Source of the DNA: Anas platyrhynchos
Lineage: Eukaryota > Chordata > Aves > Anseriformes > Anatidae
Assembly: GCF_047663525.1 (NCBI RefSeq)
Contig: NC_092603.1
Coordinates: forward strand, 1,818,001-1,882,000
Length of the DNA: 64,000 nt
Reading direction: 5' to 3'
In this document: piece after piece, positions 37,770 through 50,245 of the stretch
Numbering within the stretch: the first letter of the stretch is position 1
Layout: every line of letters starts with the position of its first letter
Made by a program: the position numbers and the translations under genes
The notes under the pieces: generated by a model
What the model was told of the DNA's origin: nothing
The model's database searches: none
Seen by the model: the letters and a program-made list of their open reading frames with translations, nothing else

Positions 37770-40384
37770 AAGTTGGGGATGGCAAAGTTGAGAGCCTCTG
37801 GGTAAGGATTAAGGGATGAACAAATAAAGGGGATGTCATAGTGGGAGTCTATTAAAGACCACCTGGCCAGGACGACAACACCGATGAATTATTCTTTGTA
37901 GAACTAAGAGATACCTTGAGGTCAACTCCCCTTGTCCTTATGGGAGATTTCAACTCGCCAGACGTCAACTGGGATCACCACACAGCTGACACGAGCAAGT
38001 CCAGGAGGTTCATAAGGCACCTAGATGATAACTTCTTGGTGCAGGTACTAAGGGAGCCAACTAGGAAAGGTGCCCTCCTAGATCTGTTGCTGGAAAAAAA
38101 AGAGGGTCTTGTGGGAGACGTGGCAATTGGTGGCCGTCTCGGTCATAGTGACCATGAAGTGGTTGAGTTTAGAATTTTTGGTGACAGAAGGAAAACTGCC
38201 ACCAAAACTTCAGCCCTGAATATGGGGAAAGCAGACTTCAGGCTGCTCAGGGAACTTGTCAGCAAGGTCCCCTGGGAAGCTGCTTTTGAAGGCATTGGCC
38301 TCCATCAGTGCTGGTCAATCTTTAAACACTGCCTCCTAAAAGCACAAGATCAGGTGATTTCAAAATATCAGAAGTCAGGCAGGCGGGGCAGAAGGCTGGC
38401 CTGGCTGACCTGGGATCTTCTACCGGAGCTTAGACGGAAAAAGAAAGTGTATGGCTGCTGGAAGGAGGGTCAGGAGATGAGGAAGCAATACAGGGATGCT
38501 GTTCGTATTTGTAGGCAGAAAATTCGTGGGGCCAAAGCCCAACTAGAGTTGAAGCTGGCCATGTCTGTGAGAGACAATAAAAAAGGTTTTTTTTAGATAT
38601 GAAAACAGAAAAAGGAGAACCAAAGAAAACACAGGTCTGCTACGTGATGGGGAAGGTCTCCTCACAGACAATGACACAGGTAGAGCAGAGACATTTAATG
38701 CCTTCTTCACCTCTGTCTTCAATGCTGATGATGAGCTTCAGGACTCTGGGTGCCCTGAGCTGTAGGACCATGATGGTGGGAATAACAATCTTCCAACGGA
38801 CCCTGAACGTGTGCGGGATTTGCTGCTCCACCTGGATCCATACAAGTCCATGGGTCCAGATGGGATCCATCCCAGGGTGCTTAAAGAGCCGGCTGATGTC
38901 ATCGCGGGACCTCTCAATAATTATTCAATGATCTTGGGAATCTGGAGAGGTCCCAGTAGACTGGAAGCTGGCAAATGTTGTTCCAGTTTTCAAGAAGGGT
39001 AAGAAAGAAGACCCTAGCAATTACAGGCCTGTCAGTCTCATGTCAGTGCCTGGTAAAATTATAGAGAAGATGATTCTTGAAGTTATTGAGGTGCACCTGG
39101 AGGACAATACAGTCATTGGTCCCAGACAACATTGGTTCATGAGGGGTAGGTGCTGCCTAACAAATTTGATTTCCTTTTATGACAAGATCACCCATCTAGT
39201 TGACCAAGGGAAACCAGCTGATGTTATCTTTTTGGACTTCAGCAAGGCTTTTGACACAGTTTCCCATAGGATCCTACTGGACAAAATGTGCAGCATACAA
39301 CTGAACAAAAACATCATACAATGGGTGAGCCATTGGTTGACGGGCAGAGCTCAAAGGGTTATGGTTAATGGGGCCACATCAGGCTAGCGGATGGTCACTA
39401 GTGGGGTCCCTCAAGGCTCCATTTTAGGGACAGTCCTCTTCAATGTCTTTATAAATTATTTGGTTGTAGGACTGGAAGGTGTTTGGAGCAAATTTCCTGA
39501 CAACACCAAACTTGGAGTTGTTGACTCGGATGAGCGTGGAAAGGCCTTGCAGAGAGATCTGGACAGATTGGAGAGCTGGACAATCACCAACCACATGAAA
39601 TTTAACAAAGGCAATTGCTGGGTCCTGCACCTGGGATGGGGCAACCCTGGCTATACGTATAGACTGGACGACGAGACTCTGGATAGCAATCCTACAGAGA
39701 GGGATCTGGTGGTTGTGGTTGACAGCAAGCTGAACATGAGCCAGTAGTGTGCCCTAGCAGCCAACTGTATCCTGGAGGGCCAACTGTATCCTGGGGTGCA
39801 TCGAGCACAGCATCGCTAGTCAAGGGAAGTGATTGTCCTGCTCTACTCTGTGCTGTGCAGCCTCACCTCGAATACTGTGTGCAGTTCTGGGCACCACAGT
39901 ACAAGAAGGACATTATACTGTTGGAGAGAGTCCAAAGGAGGGTGATGAAGATGGTGAAGGGCCTAGAGGGGAAGAGGTTAGAGGAGCAGCTGAGGGCACT
40001 GGGCCTGTTCAGCATGGAGAAGAGGAGGCTGAGGGGGGACATCATCTTGGTCTACAACTTCCTCGCGAGGGGGACTGGAGAGGAAGGTGACCTATTCTCT
40101 GTAAACACCAATGATAGGACCCACAGGAATGGTGTTAAGCTGAGGCAAGAGGAATTTAGGCTGGACATCACAAAGAGGTTCTTCACTGAGAGGGTGGTTG
40201 CACACTGGAACAGGCTCCCCAGGGACATAGTCACTGCACCAAGCCTGAATTTAAAAAGCGATTGGACTGTGCACTTAGTCATATGGTCTAGACTTTTGGG
40301 CAGAACTGTGCGGTGCCAGGAGTCAGACAATGATCCTTATGGGTCCCTTCCAACTCGGGATATTCTATGATTCTATGATTCTAT
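37770..40384 (+). mobile_element. Long CR1 LINE, sense, broken ORF2
   Basis: Endonuclease end (LVLMGDFNSPDVNWDHH, HSDHEVVEF) from 37916, linker to 38596, reverse transcriptase in shifted frames ([23 protein letters not shown]) to about 39750, C-terminal part to 40360 and the CR1 tail of ATTCTATG repeats at 40362-40384. The catalytic FADD motif is degraded to FPDNT. Several frameshifts and stops make it inactive. Confidence 0.9.
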
Positions 40385-40831
40385 GTAATGATGTCACACT
40401 CAGCAATAAAAGGTGGAAAAAGGAAGAAGAGGGGAGGGGTGGGCTCTAGTTGTGAAAACGTCTGTCCTCCTGAACACTGGCTACGTGCGTTGAGGTCCTG
40501 CTTCAAGGACGTGGTCAAGCATTGCTCATTGGTGGGAAGTAGAGAGTAATTTCTTTCCTCTGCACTTCCACATAGCCTTTACTTGTTTTGTTTTGTTTTG
40601 TTGTCTTTTCCCTTTCCTCCTCCCTATTTCCCTTTCACTTTTTTCCCTTTAGTTAAATTGTTTAACTAAAAATAATCTTTCCTTAATAATTATTTTTTCC
40701 CTTTAATTAAATTATCCTTATCTCAACCTGTGAGATGTTCTTTCCTTTATTTCTTCCCCACCTCATCTAAGGAGGGAGCTTGAGAGAGTGGTTGTGGTGT
40801 TCAGCTGCCTAGCACAGTAAAACCCACCACA
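40384..40831 (+). mobile_element. LTR-like element after CR1 tail
   Basis: Ends TTCAGCTGCCTAGCACAG...CCACCACA, similar to the GGTTAAACCACRACA end of the ERVL-like LTRs, and has a T-rich centre (TTTGTTTTGTTTTG). It may start TGTAATGATG at 40384. No target duplication was identified. Confidence 0.45.
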
Positions 40832-41549
40832 TAGGGCCACCCCAGCTTCCCTCAACTGTTGGCAATTAATAACAAATCTGCACTCCCAGAAAATCAGTTC
40901 CATTTTATTGCACGTCGTTTTAAAGCAAGCATGGAAAAGGCAGTCACTCTCGAGCCAAATTCGTTGGGGTGTATTTTAAACATCACACATTAAAGTCAAG
41001 AGCAGACATGGTGCGGAAGCTGGGGAAGAAATGTGTGTTTGGAAGGCACTGCATCCAATAGAAGCGGGTGATCCAAGCAGGCCAAACCTCAGTGAGATGG
41101 AGCCTCTGTGGCTGCAGGACTCCTTTGGCCTCTTTCAAGGTTTCAATATATGAAGGTGGGAAGCTAAGAAGAATCTCTGAACCCAGCTACACAATGAGGA
41201 GATGCAGATGCTCTCCTCCATCTGGTTCTCAATTCATGAGCCAAGCTGAGCCATCTTCAAACTCCACCATCCATCTCCATCCACGTCCGGTCTCACCATC
41301 CCAAAAACCCTTCACACTTTATCCCGCTGAGATCCCACCAAGATCCCACCATCCCCAAACACCATGCTCCTCTCCCCCAGAACAATCCCATCTCCCAAAA
41401 TTCCATTGTCTTGCATTTCAGTGGAGATTCACAACCACAAACCTCATCCACCTTCATCCTAGTGCACCGGGTGCATTGGGAATAGCTTCCCTCAGAACAT
41501 GTGCTGTTACATAATACATGAGCTCTAATACATATTCATTATTTTCCCC
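40832..41549. other. Unassigned intergenic sequence
   Basis: No exon or element recognised. 41210-41440 is rich in CCATC and CATCC phrases without clear periodicity. Confidence 0.4.
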
Positions 41550-42117
41550 TGTCCTGGTTTCAGTTAGGATAGAGTTAATTTTCCTCCTAGTAGCTAGTAG
41601 TGTGCTATGATTTGCATTAGGATGAGAAGAGTGCTGATAACATGCTGATGTTTTAATTGTTGCAGAGCAGTGCTTACACCAAGCCAAGGATGTTTCAGCT
41701 TCTCGCTCTGTCCTGCCAGAGAGCAGGCTAGGGATGCAGCAGGAGCTGGGAGGGGACAGACCCAGGACGGCTGACCCCAGCTGGCCAAAGGGGTATTCCA
41801 TACCATCTGACGTCATGCTAAACAATATATAGGGGTGGCTAGCAGGGGCTGGGGGGGGAGCAGACTGCTCAGGGTTAGGCTGGACATTGGTCAGTGGGTG
41901 GTGAACATTGTGCATCATTTGTTTCATACACACTGTTAGTAGTAGTACTATTATTATTCTTGTTGTTGTTATTATTATTTTCCTGTCTTAATAAACTGCC
42001 TTTATCTCAATCCACAGGCTTTACTTCATGGTTCTCTCCGTGATCCCAGAGAACGAGGATGGAGAGTGACGGAACAGCTGTGTGGTGTTTAGCTGCCAGC
42101 TGGGTTAAACCACAACA
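41550..42117 (+). mobile_element. Solo LTR (ERVL-like)
   Basis: TGTCCTGGTTTCAG start and AAACCACAACA end. Flanks TCCCC (41545-41549) and TCTCC (42118-42122) look like a 5-bp duplication with one change. Same family as 2868-3465. Confidence 0.85.
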
Positions 42118-42797
42118 TCTCCGAAAAGGCGGACCTCTTCCAAATGCTCATTTCTATACTCCTCTCCCTATAGCTCCTCCACATTGTGTCTGTGCAATGT
42201 AGCCTGGTGGTCGTGGGCAGGGGTCTTTCAGGATGAAGGCAAAGAGGAAGAGGAGGTCAAACTTTTTACCTTTCTGGACTTTGACCTTCTGTTGGACAGT
42301 ATTGAGGAGTTTTTTGCTTATCTTTCCCTTGCTTCCTGCCTACGAATTGTTCATCCTTCCCTAACAACTTGTTTGTCCTTCCCTCATCCGTTGCCCTTGA
42401 GCAATATCTTCCTTTTTACATCTGCTTCTCATTAGGTTCTCATCTCCATCCCTGACAATTAGGATAGTTTTTACTTTCTCATCTACATCCCCAATAATCA
42501 GGATATTTTACCATACATGTAGCTAAATGTTAATTCAGATCAGTTTTAGCATCTTCCACATCTCAGTGGCAGGCATGCAGAATTCCCCAGACACTTGTCC
42601 CCACTGCTCCAGGGCCAGAGCTCCTCCTAGATGATTATTGCAGCCAGGATGCAGGAAAAGGCTTGGGAAGTTGGGCGTAGCCCTGTGCTTCCTGCAGCAT
42701 GGCTGGGTGCTGTGAGGGACCTCTCTCTTTTGGTGGGGCTCCTTTGGAGAAGAACACCTGCGGGGGCCATCTGCCCCCTGGGAAACCTCTCTCTCAG
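42118..42797 (+). other. Upstream region of butyrophilin-like gene 2
   Basis: 42118-42570 shows no recognised feature. 42575-42797 matches the upstream module of the other copies (GAATTCCCCAGACACTTG, GGTGGGGCTCCTTTGGAGAA) and leads directly into the ATG at 42798. Confidence 0.55.
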
Positions 42798-45700
42798 ATG
42801 GGGCTCCCCTGGGGCTGCGGCACCCCCAGTCTCACCAGGCATGCCAGGGGCCTCCTGACTTCCCTCATCACTCTGCTCCTCCTACAGCTGGGATCAGGTA
42901 GGATCCTGCGGGACTGATGGGGGCTCTCCCCACTGTTCATGCAGACTTGCTACTGCGGGACAGGGGAGTGGTTGTGGGAAAGGGGGGACCAGAGCCCACA
43001 GCTCAGCCCGTGCTGGGTTTCACTTTCACTTTTGTTCGTTCACACAATACGGGCACTGCCTTGCCTGCCCTTTCTGTATCTCCTTCATCCACCTGAACGC
43101 TGCAGAGAGGGCTCCCACTCCCAGCACAACTCCTTCTCCTGCACGTCCTCCCTCTCCCTCTCCTGTTTCCCAGGTGGTTTCCCATGTCACCCAGGGGATG
43201 CAGCATGCACCAACTCATGCACAGCTCTCCCTTTGTCACTCACTGCCCCTAAAATTACGATGGCAAAGTCTGACCTCCTCTCCGTGCCCTTCTCCATTCC
43301 CCAGTGTGAGAAACATCTCAAATAATTTTCTTCAGACAGGATCTTGTCTGAAGCTATTTTATTCACAATAGCAATGGTCCTGCCAATCAGGAGCACATTT
43401 TAGTAAACAAATCCTAACCTTTTATTCCCCGTTACTCGACGCCTGATCACCTCCCCTGTTTCCTCATTGGCTAAGTACTACAGGTTCACAAGCTACATGA
43501 CACTCCTCTATGCCATATATGTGCAATTTTTCTTTTTTTTTTTTTTCTCAGTCATTTAATTTCTCCTTTCTTATGTTTTGAGAACTTGTGATCTTTGCTT
43601 TCCTGTTCTCGCAATTCACATCCTGTTTTCCTCAAGCTTCTACCTTATTTTGGAACAGTGAGGCCTTCTACGGTCCACTTATCTCCTTAGCATTTCTCTT
43701 TATTCTGGCAACAAAATTACCTTGGAATAAAGAAAAATAATTCTCTACTGCAAAAACACAACATTGCTTCTCACACCAGCCCAGCTCAGAGTGGTGGGAC
43801 CAGGACACCCTCTCACTGCCACCGTGGGGAAGGATGTCGTGCTGCCCTGCCACTTGTCCCCTCAACGCGATGCTCGCACCTTGGAGGTCAGGTGGATCCG
43901 GGACAATATCTCTGAGACAGTGCACCACTACCGCAATGGAGAGGACCTGTACGGGGAGCAGATGGGGGCATATGCTGGGAGGACAGAGTTGGTCAGAGAT
44001 GGTCTCTCTGCTGGAATACTGCACTTGCGAATCACAGGGCTGAGACCCTCTGATGATGGCCAGTACACCTGCACTGTGGTAGATGGTCATGCTTATGACG
44101 AAGCCATTGTGGAGCTGGAGGTGTCAGGTTAGTGGCTGGGGTGATGCTGCCAGGGCAGACTTTTCATGCCCTTTGAATACTTGAGCTGTTTCACAGCATG
44201 GAGCATGCCCATGGATGTGGAGGTAATATTTGGGGAGAGAGCTCCCTGGATATTTTTGTCAGTTTTCACTGGTGTTCTTGAAGACAATAATCATAATATT
44301 GTGAGGGCACTGGGCACAGGCTGCTGAGCAGCACTTTCAGCTGTGTCAGCAATGGGACCAAACAGCACACAGGGAGAATCAAAGAGTCCTCTGAGCAGCA
44401 GGATGTCTGCTTTACTTTTGCTTTCTGTGCTGGGGGAGACTGGATATGTTGTCAGGAAGTATGGGGGCTTCTTGAACGAGCATGGCTTGGTGCAGAGATG
44501 CTGCCTGGAGGTGCTGGATCTCTGCACCTGTGTTTCTGCCCTTCTTTCTGTTTCTAGTACCAGCCAGGTAGGATTGGGTTGAGGGTGGGTGCACGGAGCA
44601 CCTGAAACAAGAGCCGCTGGTGCTGTGGCTCTGCTAAGCTCTGTCTATCTTGGGAGCAGGTGGGGTCTTTTCCTTGAAACTGAATCCCTACCTAAGTCAA
44701 GCACCAGCCACGCGCTCTTCCACCAGCCACAGGCGCTGACCCCCACCTCTCCCTGGGGGGCTATGAGGCCGGAGGCGTCCGGGTGCTCTGTGGATCAGCC
44801 GGCTGGTACCCGCTGCCGCAGCTGCTGTGGAGGGATGCTCGTGGGCAGCACCTGCCCTCGGTCTCCCAGACACATTCCCAGGACCAGGAGGGGCTCTTTG
44901 AAATTGAAAGTGCCGTCATCGTGACCGGGAGCGTGGAGGGGCCCTTGTCCTGTGTGGTCAGGAACATCCACCTCCAGCAGGAGAGGAAATTTTCCCTGCA
45001 CATCGCAGGTACAAATGGCACAGCCAGGGTGAGGTGTTCCTGGCCCCTGCACTTGTCCTGACCCAGGAGAAGTCTGGGTCTTGCTCTTCCACCTGTGGGC
45101 ATGGAAATGCAGCTCTTTTCCTGGTGCCTTTTCTCAGCTCCCTTCTTCCACAATGCCCAGCCTTTCATAGTGGCTCTGGCTCTGGTCCTCGTGCTTTTGG
45201 CTGTGTCCATTGGCCTCGGTGTTTATCTCTTTCGAAAGCAAGGTAAGCTGGCAGCACAGGGATGGAGCGGAGGGAGGTGTTCTGCAGGGACCCCCCTGGG
45301 TCTGGAGCGGGGCTGAGCCCTGGCCCAGGGTGGTGCGCAGGAGGAGGAAGGGAATGTTCTCCTGGGGATGCCAAAGGCCTTAGGACCGTCTTGGGTGGGA
45401 GGCCAGGGAGCATGGCTGCAGCGTGGGTCTGGTGGCAAGGCGCAGCCCCCCTGCACATGTTCCCACCCAGCAACAAAGCTGCTCTGCTCACCACCTGTTC
45501 CTCCACATTTGCTTTTCAGCGGCACAGAGGCGAGAGCTGGGTGAGTCCTTGCACTCCCTGCCCCCAGCCCCTGGGGAAGTGGTGTCCCTGCGAGAGGGTC
45601 TGGGCCTGGTCTGGGTGGGCTCTGAGGGCTTGTGTGCTGGTGGCTCGGGGGTGCTGGAGGAGCAGCTGGAGCCTGGGGTGGGAGTGGGGAGTGCTGGGGC

Positions 45701-48700
45701 TGGGGCTGCCCTGGGCACGGGACATGGCCGGGATGGCTGAAAGGAACGGGGATCAAGGTGGGGATGGGGAGTGAGCTGCGGGGCTGCCCCACTCTGTACT
45801 AATGCTTCTGGGACAGGGACGTCCTCCACCCATGTGCAATCACTTCCCTTTGTCTTTTGGTGGCACGGTGCAGAGAGCTGCACAAGTGTCTGTCCTTACT
45901 GCTCCACGTGCAAAAGCCTTGCTCAAAGCTTGTTCTGGCTGACTGTTAGTCATGTCTCTCACAATCTGGGTGGAAGTTGGTCATTTCCCACTTTAAACCC
46001 TTTGTGGTCTTCAAATGGGATCAGCCCTGAGATGAAAAGCTGTAACCTCTGATCACTCATGCTTTTGTTTTCCTTTTCCAGTGAACAGAGATGCAAAGCT
46101 GGGTAAGTCTCCTTCCCCAAAGAGAAAGCATTTGGTGTCTTCCCAGAGGAGTAGCCATGGGATAAGAAGCTGCCCCTATGAACATGAATTACTTTTCTCT
46201 TTCTTTTTCTTTTACAGAGGAACAACCTGCAGAGATCGGTGAGTGTCAATCCCCAAACCCAAAGAATTTGGGGTCCAGACATGGGATGATCATTTTTCCC
46301 TCTGATCATGGATTCCTTATGCTTTTCTTTCCCAGTGGAAAAAGATGCAAGACTGGGTGAGTCTCCCACCTAATCTGAAGGAATTGACGTCTTTTGCTTT
46401 GCAGCAGCCATTTGATGAGAATCTCTCCTTCCTCCTCATGCACTGCTTTCTCTTTCTTTTCCAGCGGAATTGGCTGCCAAATTGGGTAAGTGTCCCTGAG
46501 CTTGGGCACGGTGCAGAAAGCTGCACAAGTGTCTGTCCTTACAGTTCCACCTATAAGACCATTAAACAAAGCTGGGCCACAATGACTATTTGCTTGGTCT
46601 CACCTCGGAGCAAGGCAGTATTTTGCCAGTCATGGGATGTGTTCATGATCTACCATGGGCTGAGCAACACTCCCCTCTGATCATGCATTACTTTCTTTCC
46701 TTTTCAGAGGAACAAGCTGCAGAGCTGGGTGAGTGTCCCCGTGCTTGGACCCCAGGGCAGCACCAAGGCAATGTGCAGGCGAGGGTGGGCAGCTGGGACA
46801 GAGCAGCCCAGGGCTGGCCCCTCACAGGGGAGCGGGGAGTGCTGGGGCTGGGGGTACCCTGGGCACGGGACACAGCCGGGATGGCTGAAAAGAACAGGGA
46901 TCAAGGTGGGGAGCGAGCTGAGGGGCTGCCCCATTCTGCACTGACACTTCTGGGACAGGGATGTCCTCTACCCGTCCCCATTCACTTCCACTTGTGTTTT
47001 GGTGGCACGGTGCAGAGAGCTGCATAAGTGTCTGTCCTTAATGCTCCACGTGCACAAGCCTTGCTCAAAGCTGGGTCTTGCTCCCTGTTAGTCTGGTCCC
47101 TCCCAGTCCGAGAGCAAGACTGTCTATGCCCATTCACCATGTCAAAGAACTTTGGGGGTCTAGCCATGGAATTAGTCATGGAATTTGAAGCACTCCTCTC
47201 TGATCATGCATTGCTTTTGCTTTTCTTTTCCAGCGAGAAAAGATGCAAGTATGGGTAAGACTACCTTAATAAACCCAAAGAGTTGGCACCTTTCCATGGC
47301 AGCAGCCATGGGCTGAGGAGCTCCCCTCTCATTGTGCCTTGCTTTTCTCTTTCTTTTCCAGCGGACCAAGCTGCAGAGCTGAGTGAGTGTCACAGAGCTT
47401 GGCCTCTGACATTTCCAAGGCGAGGTTCAGAGGAGGGTGGGCAGCTGGGACAGAGCAGCCCAGGGCTGGCCCCTCACCCTGCTCACCCCCACCATTCTGC
47501 ACCCACGTGCGAGCTGTGGGGCTGCCCCGCTCTGCACTGACACTTCTGGACAGGGACATCCTCCACCCATCCCCTTTCACTTCCACTTGCGTTTTGGTGG
47601 CACGGTGCTGAGAGATGCACAAGTGTCTGTCCTTAATGCTCCACGTGCACGAGCCTTGCTCAAAGCTGGTTCTGGCTGACTGTTAGTCAGGTCTCTCACA
47701 ATCTGGGTGCAAGTTGGTCATTTCCCACTCATGAGATGTATTCAAAGTCTAGCCATGGGCTGAGAAGCTCTTCCTTCTGGTCACATATTGATTTTCTTTT
47801 TTCTTTTCAGAGAAACAAGCTGCAGAGCTGGGTGAGTGTCCCCGTCCTTGAGCCCCAAGGCAACACCAAGGCGATGTGCAGGGGAGGGTGGGCAGCTGGG
47901 ACAGAGCAGCCCAGGGCTGGCCCATCACACGGGGGTGAGGAGTGCTGGGGCTGGGGGTGCCCTGGGCACGGGATATGGCCGGGATGGCTGAAAGGAACGG
48001 GGATGAAGGTGGGGACGTGGAGCGAGCTGCGGGGCTGCCCCACTCTGCACTGACACTTCTGGGACAGGGACGTCCTCTACCCATCCCCGTTCACTTCCAC
48101 TTGCATTTTGGTGGCACGGTGCAGAGAGCTGCACAAGTGTCTGTCCTTAATGCTCCAAGTGCACAATCCTTGCTCTAAGCTGGGTCTTGCTCCCTGTTAG
48201 TCTGGTCCCTCACAGTCCGAGAGCAAGACTGTCTGCCCATTCACCAGGTCAAAGTACTTTGAGGTCTAGCCATGGAATAAGTCATGGAATTTGAAGCTCT
48301 CCTCTCTGATCATGCATTGCTTTTGCTTTTCCTTTCCAGTGAGAAAAGATGCAACTATGGGTAAGACTACCTTAATAAACCCAAAGACTTGGCACCTTTC
48401 CATGGCAGCAGCCATGGGCTGAGCAACTCCCCTCTCTCATCATGCCTTGCGTTTCTCTTCCTTTTCCAGCGGAACAAGCTGCAGAGCTGGGTGAGTGTCA
48501 CAGAGCTCGGGCTGCATGACATCTCCAAGGCAATGTGCAGGGGAGGGTGGGCAGCTGGGACAGAGCAGCCCAGGGCTGGCCCCTCACCCTGCCCACACCC
48601 ACTGGGCACCAGCCATGGGTTGTGACCAGCTCTCCCCTCTCCTTCCAGCATGGAGAAGGTGTCTGCTGCCTCATAACAGAGGTAGGTGTGCATTGGGTTG

Positions 48701-49397
48701 CCCTCTGAGGTGCTTCTCCTGCCCCTGCAGGGGCATGTTCAGGAGCCAAGAGGTGCCCCATGTCCTGCCCCGTGGGGCAGCTCCTGGCCCCGAACTGGGG
48801 AAAGCCTGCCCAGGGCTGAGCTCTGCCCCTGATGGCCTGGCTCCTTCTGTCCCTGCAGTGAAGGTGACCCTGGATCCGGACACGGCTCATCCCCAGTTTG
48901 TCCTGTCTCAGGACAAGAGCAGTGTGAGATGGGAAGACATACCACTTCAGGTTCCTGACACACCAGAGAGATTTCAGGAGAGTTTATGCGTGCTGGGCCG
49001 TGAGGAGTTCAGAGAGGGGAGACACTGCTGGTTGGTGGAGGTGGAGGGGGAGTCGCTAAAGTATTCTTGGTGGGCTGTGGGGGTGGCCAGGGCTTCTGTG
49101 GAGAGGAAGGGGAAGATCAACATGAGCCCTACAGCAGGGATCTGGGCTGTGGAGTACTATTATGAACATCTCAAGTCTCTCACATCTCCTCCCACTGACT
49201 TGCCCCTGTCCCCTGTCCCCACAAGGATCTGGGTCTGTCTGGACTGTACCCAGCAGCAGGTGTCTTTTATCAATGCTGACAATGGGGTCGAGATCTTCAC
49301 TTTCACAGCAGTCTCCTTCAATGGGGAGAGCATCCGCCCCTGGTTCATGTTGCGGAAACGGGGAGTTCAGCTGTGCCTGAGGGACAGAACCCTGTAA
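42798..49397 (+). CDS. Butyrophilin/BG-like receptor 2 (11 heptad exons)
   Basis: 545 aa, same plan as copy 1. Leader 42798-42897, IgV 43780-44127, IgC-like 44727-45008, transmembrane 45138-45242. Eleven 21-bp exons start at 45520, 46082, 46217, 46336, 46465, 46708, 47234, 47362, 47811, 48340 and 48470, coding heptads such as VNRDAKL, EEQPAEI, VEKDARL, AELAAKL, EEQAAEL and ARKDASM. A 33-bp exon 48649-48681 and PRY-SPRY 48859-49397 follow; AATAAA at 49904. All exons are phase 1 and sum to a multiple of three. The heptads predict a coiled-coil cytoplasmic tail of about 80 residues before B30.2. A solo LTR sits exactly at the IgV acceptor. The 46.7-48.5 kb part carries repeats of about 0.5-1 kb, so heptad exons grew by tandem duplication. 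Confidence 0.9.
43305..43775 (-). mobile_element. Solo LTR at IgV splice acceptor
   Basis: 471 bp with perfect 8-bp inverted ends TGTGAGAA/TTCTCACA, flanked by CCAG at 43301-43304 and 43776-43779. Its reverse complement matches the LTR at 2582-3519 at both ends, so it lies antisense to the gene. The duplicated CCAG is the acceptor of the IgV exon (exon starts at 43780). Confidence 0.85.
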
Positions 49398-50245
49398 ACC
49401 CTGTTCCCAGCACTGGGGGGCTCCTGTCCTTCTCCAGCCACTCCTGCATCACCTCTCCTTGGTCCTGCAGGAGCAGCACAGGAATGAGGGGCATCGGGGC
49501 CAGGGGCTGCCCCATGTTCCTCCCTGCTGCTGGAGGAGGGCTGGGATGCTACAAGCAGGGGCCAGGCCCCTTGAAGCCCTGCGCTCTGTCCTGCACGCAG
49601 CTCCTGTGCTGGGGCACAAGCCTTCCTGTCACCCATGGGTCTCACCCTGCCTCTGAGCCCCAGCGGGCAGCACAGGGGCTGCAGCAGCTCTCCACGCTCC
49701 TCTCCCCTCTGCTTGCACTGCTTGCAGACCGCAGGGCAAGGGATGTGGTCAGCATATGCTGACGGCCATTGCAGACCACCTTTGCCTCGTAATTTGGGGT
49801 TGATCCTTGCTTTGGGCCTGGTGCTGAGCATGAGCAGCCTGTGGGGGCTCTTTGTTCCCTCCTCTGGAGCACATCAAGGTCCAGCAGCAACAGGACTGTG
49901 GCAAATAAAGTTTTGTACAGTAAGATGGAGTCTGGCAGTGGCATTTCCTGGGTGCTTTGTGTCCTGAGGCTTTGCTGCCTGGGAAGGCATCTTGCAGGAG
50001 ACTTCTCCTTGGTGTTGGTCATGGGAGTTAGAGCCAGGAGGAACCTAAACTCCAGGAGCTCCCATTTCTCCAGCTGGAGCCTGGGACCCCCTTGTCCCAT
50101 CTGGGTCATTGTACTGCCCAGGGGGGCACCCAAAGGGCTTGCAGCCTCCCATCACACAGGCTCTGTAGAGGCTTTCCCCACACTGGGGCATCTCTTGGAA
50201 GTCCTTCAAGCAGAGGGAGAAGGTCTCCTCAGCCTAAAGCCCAAG

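Noticed and set aside
37195-37840. Possible extra exon between butyrophilin-like gene 1 and the CR1
   Set aside because: No splice pair with a conserved motif; part of it matches an LTR fragment.
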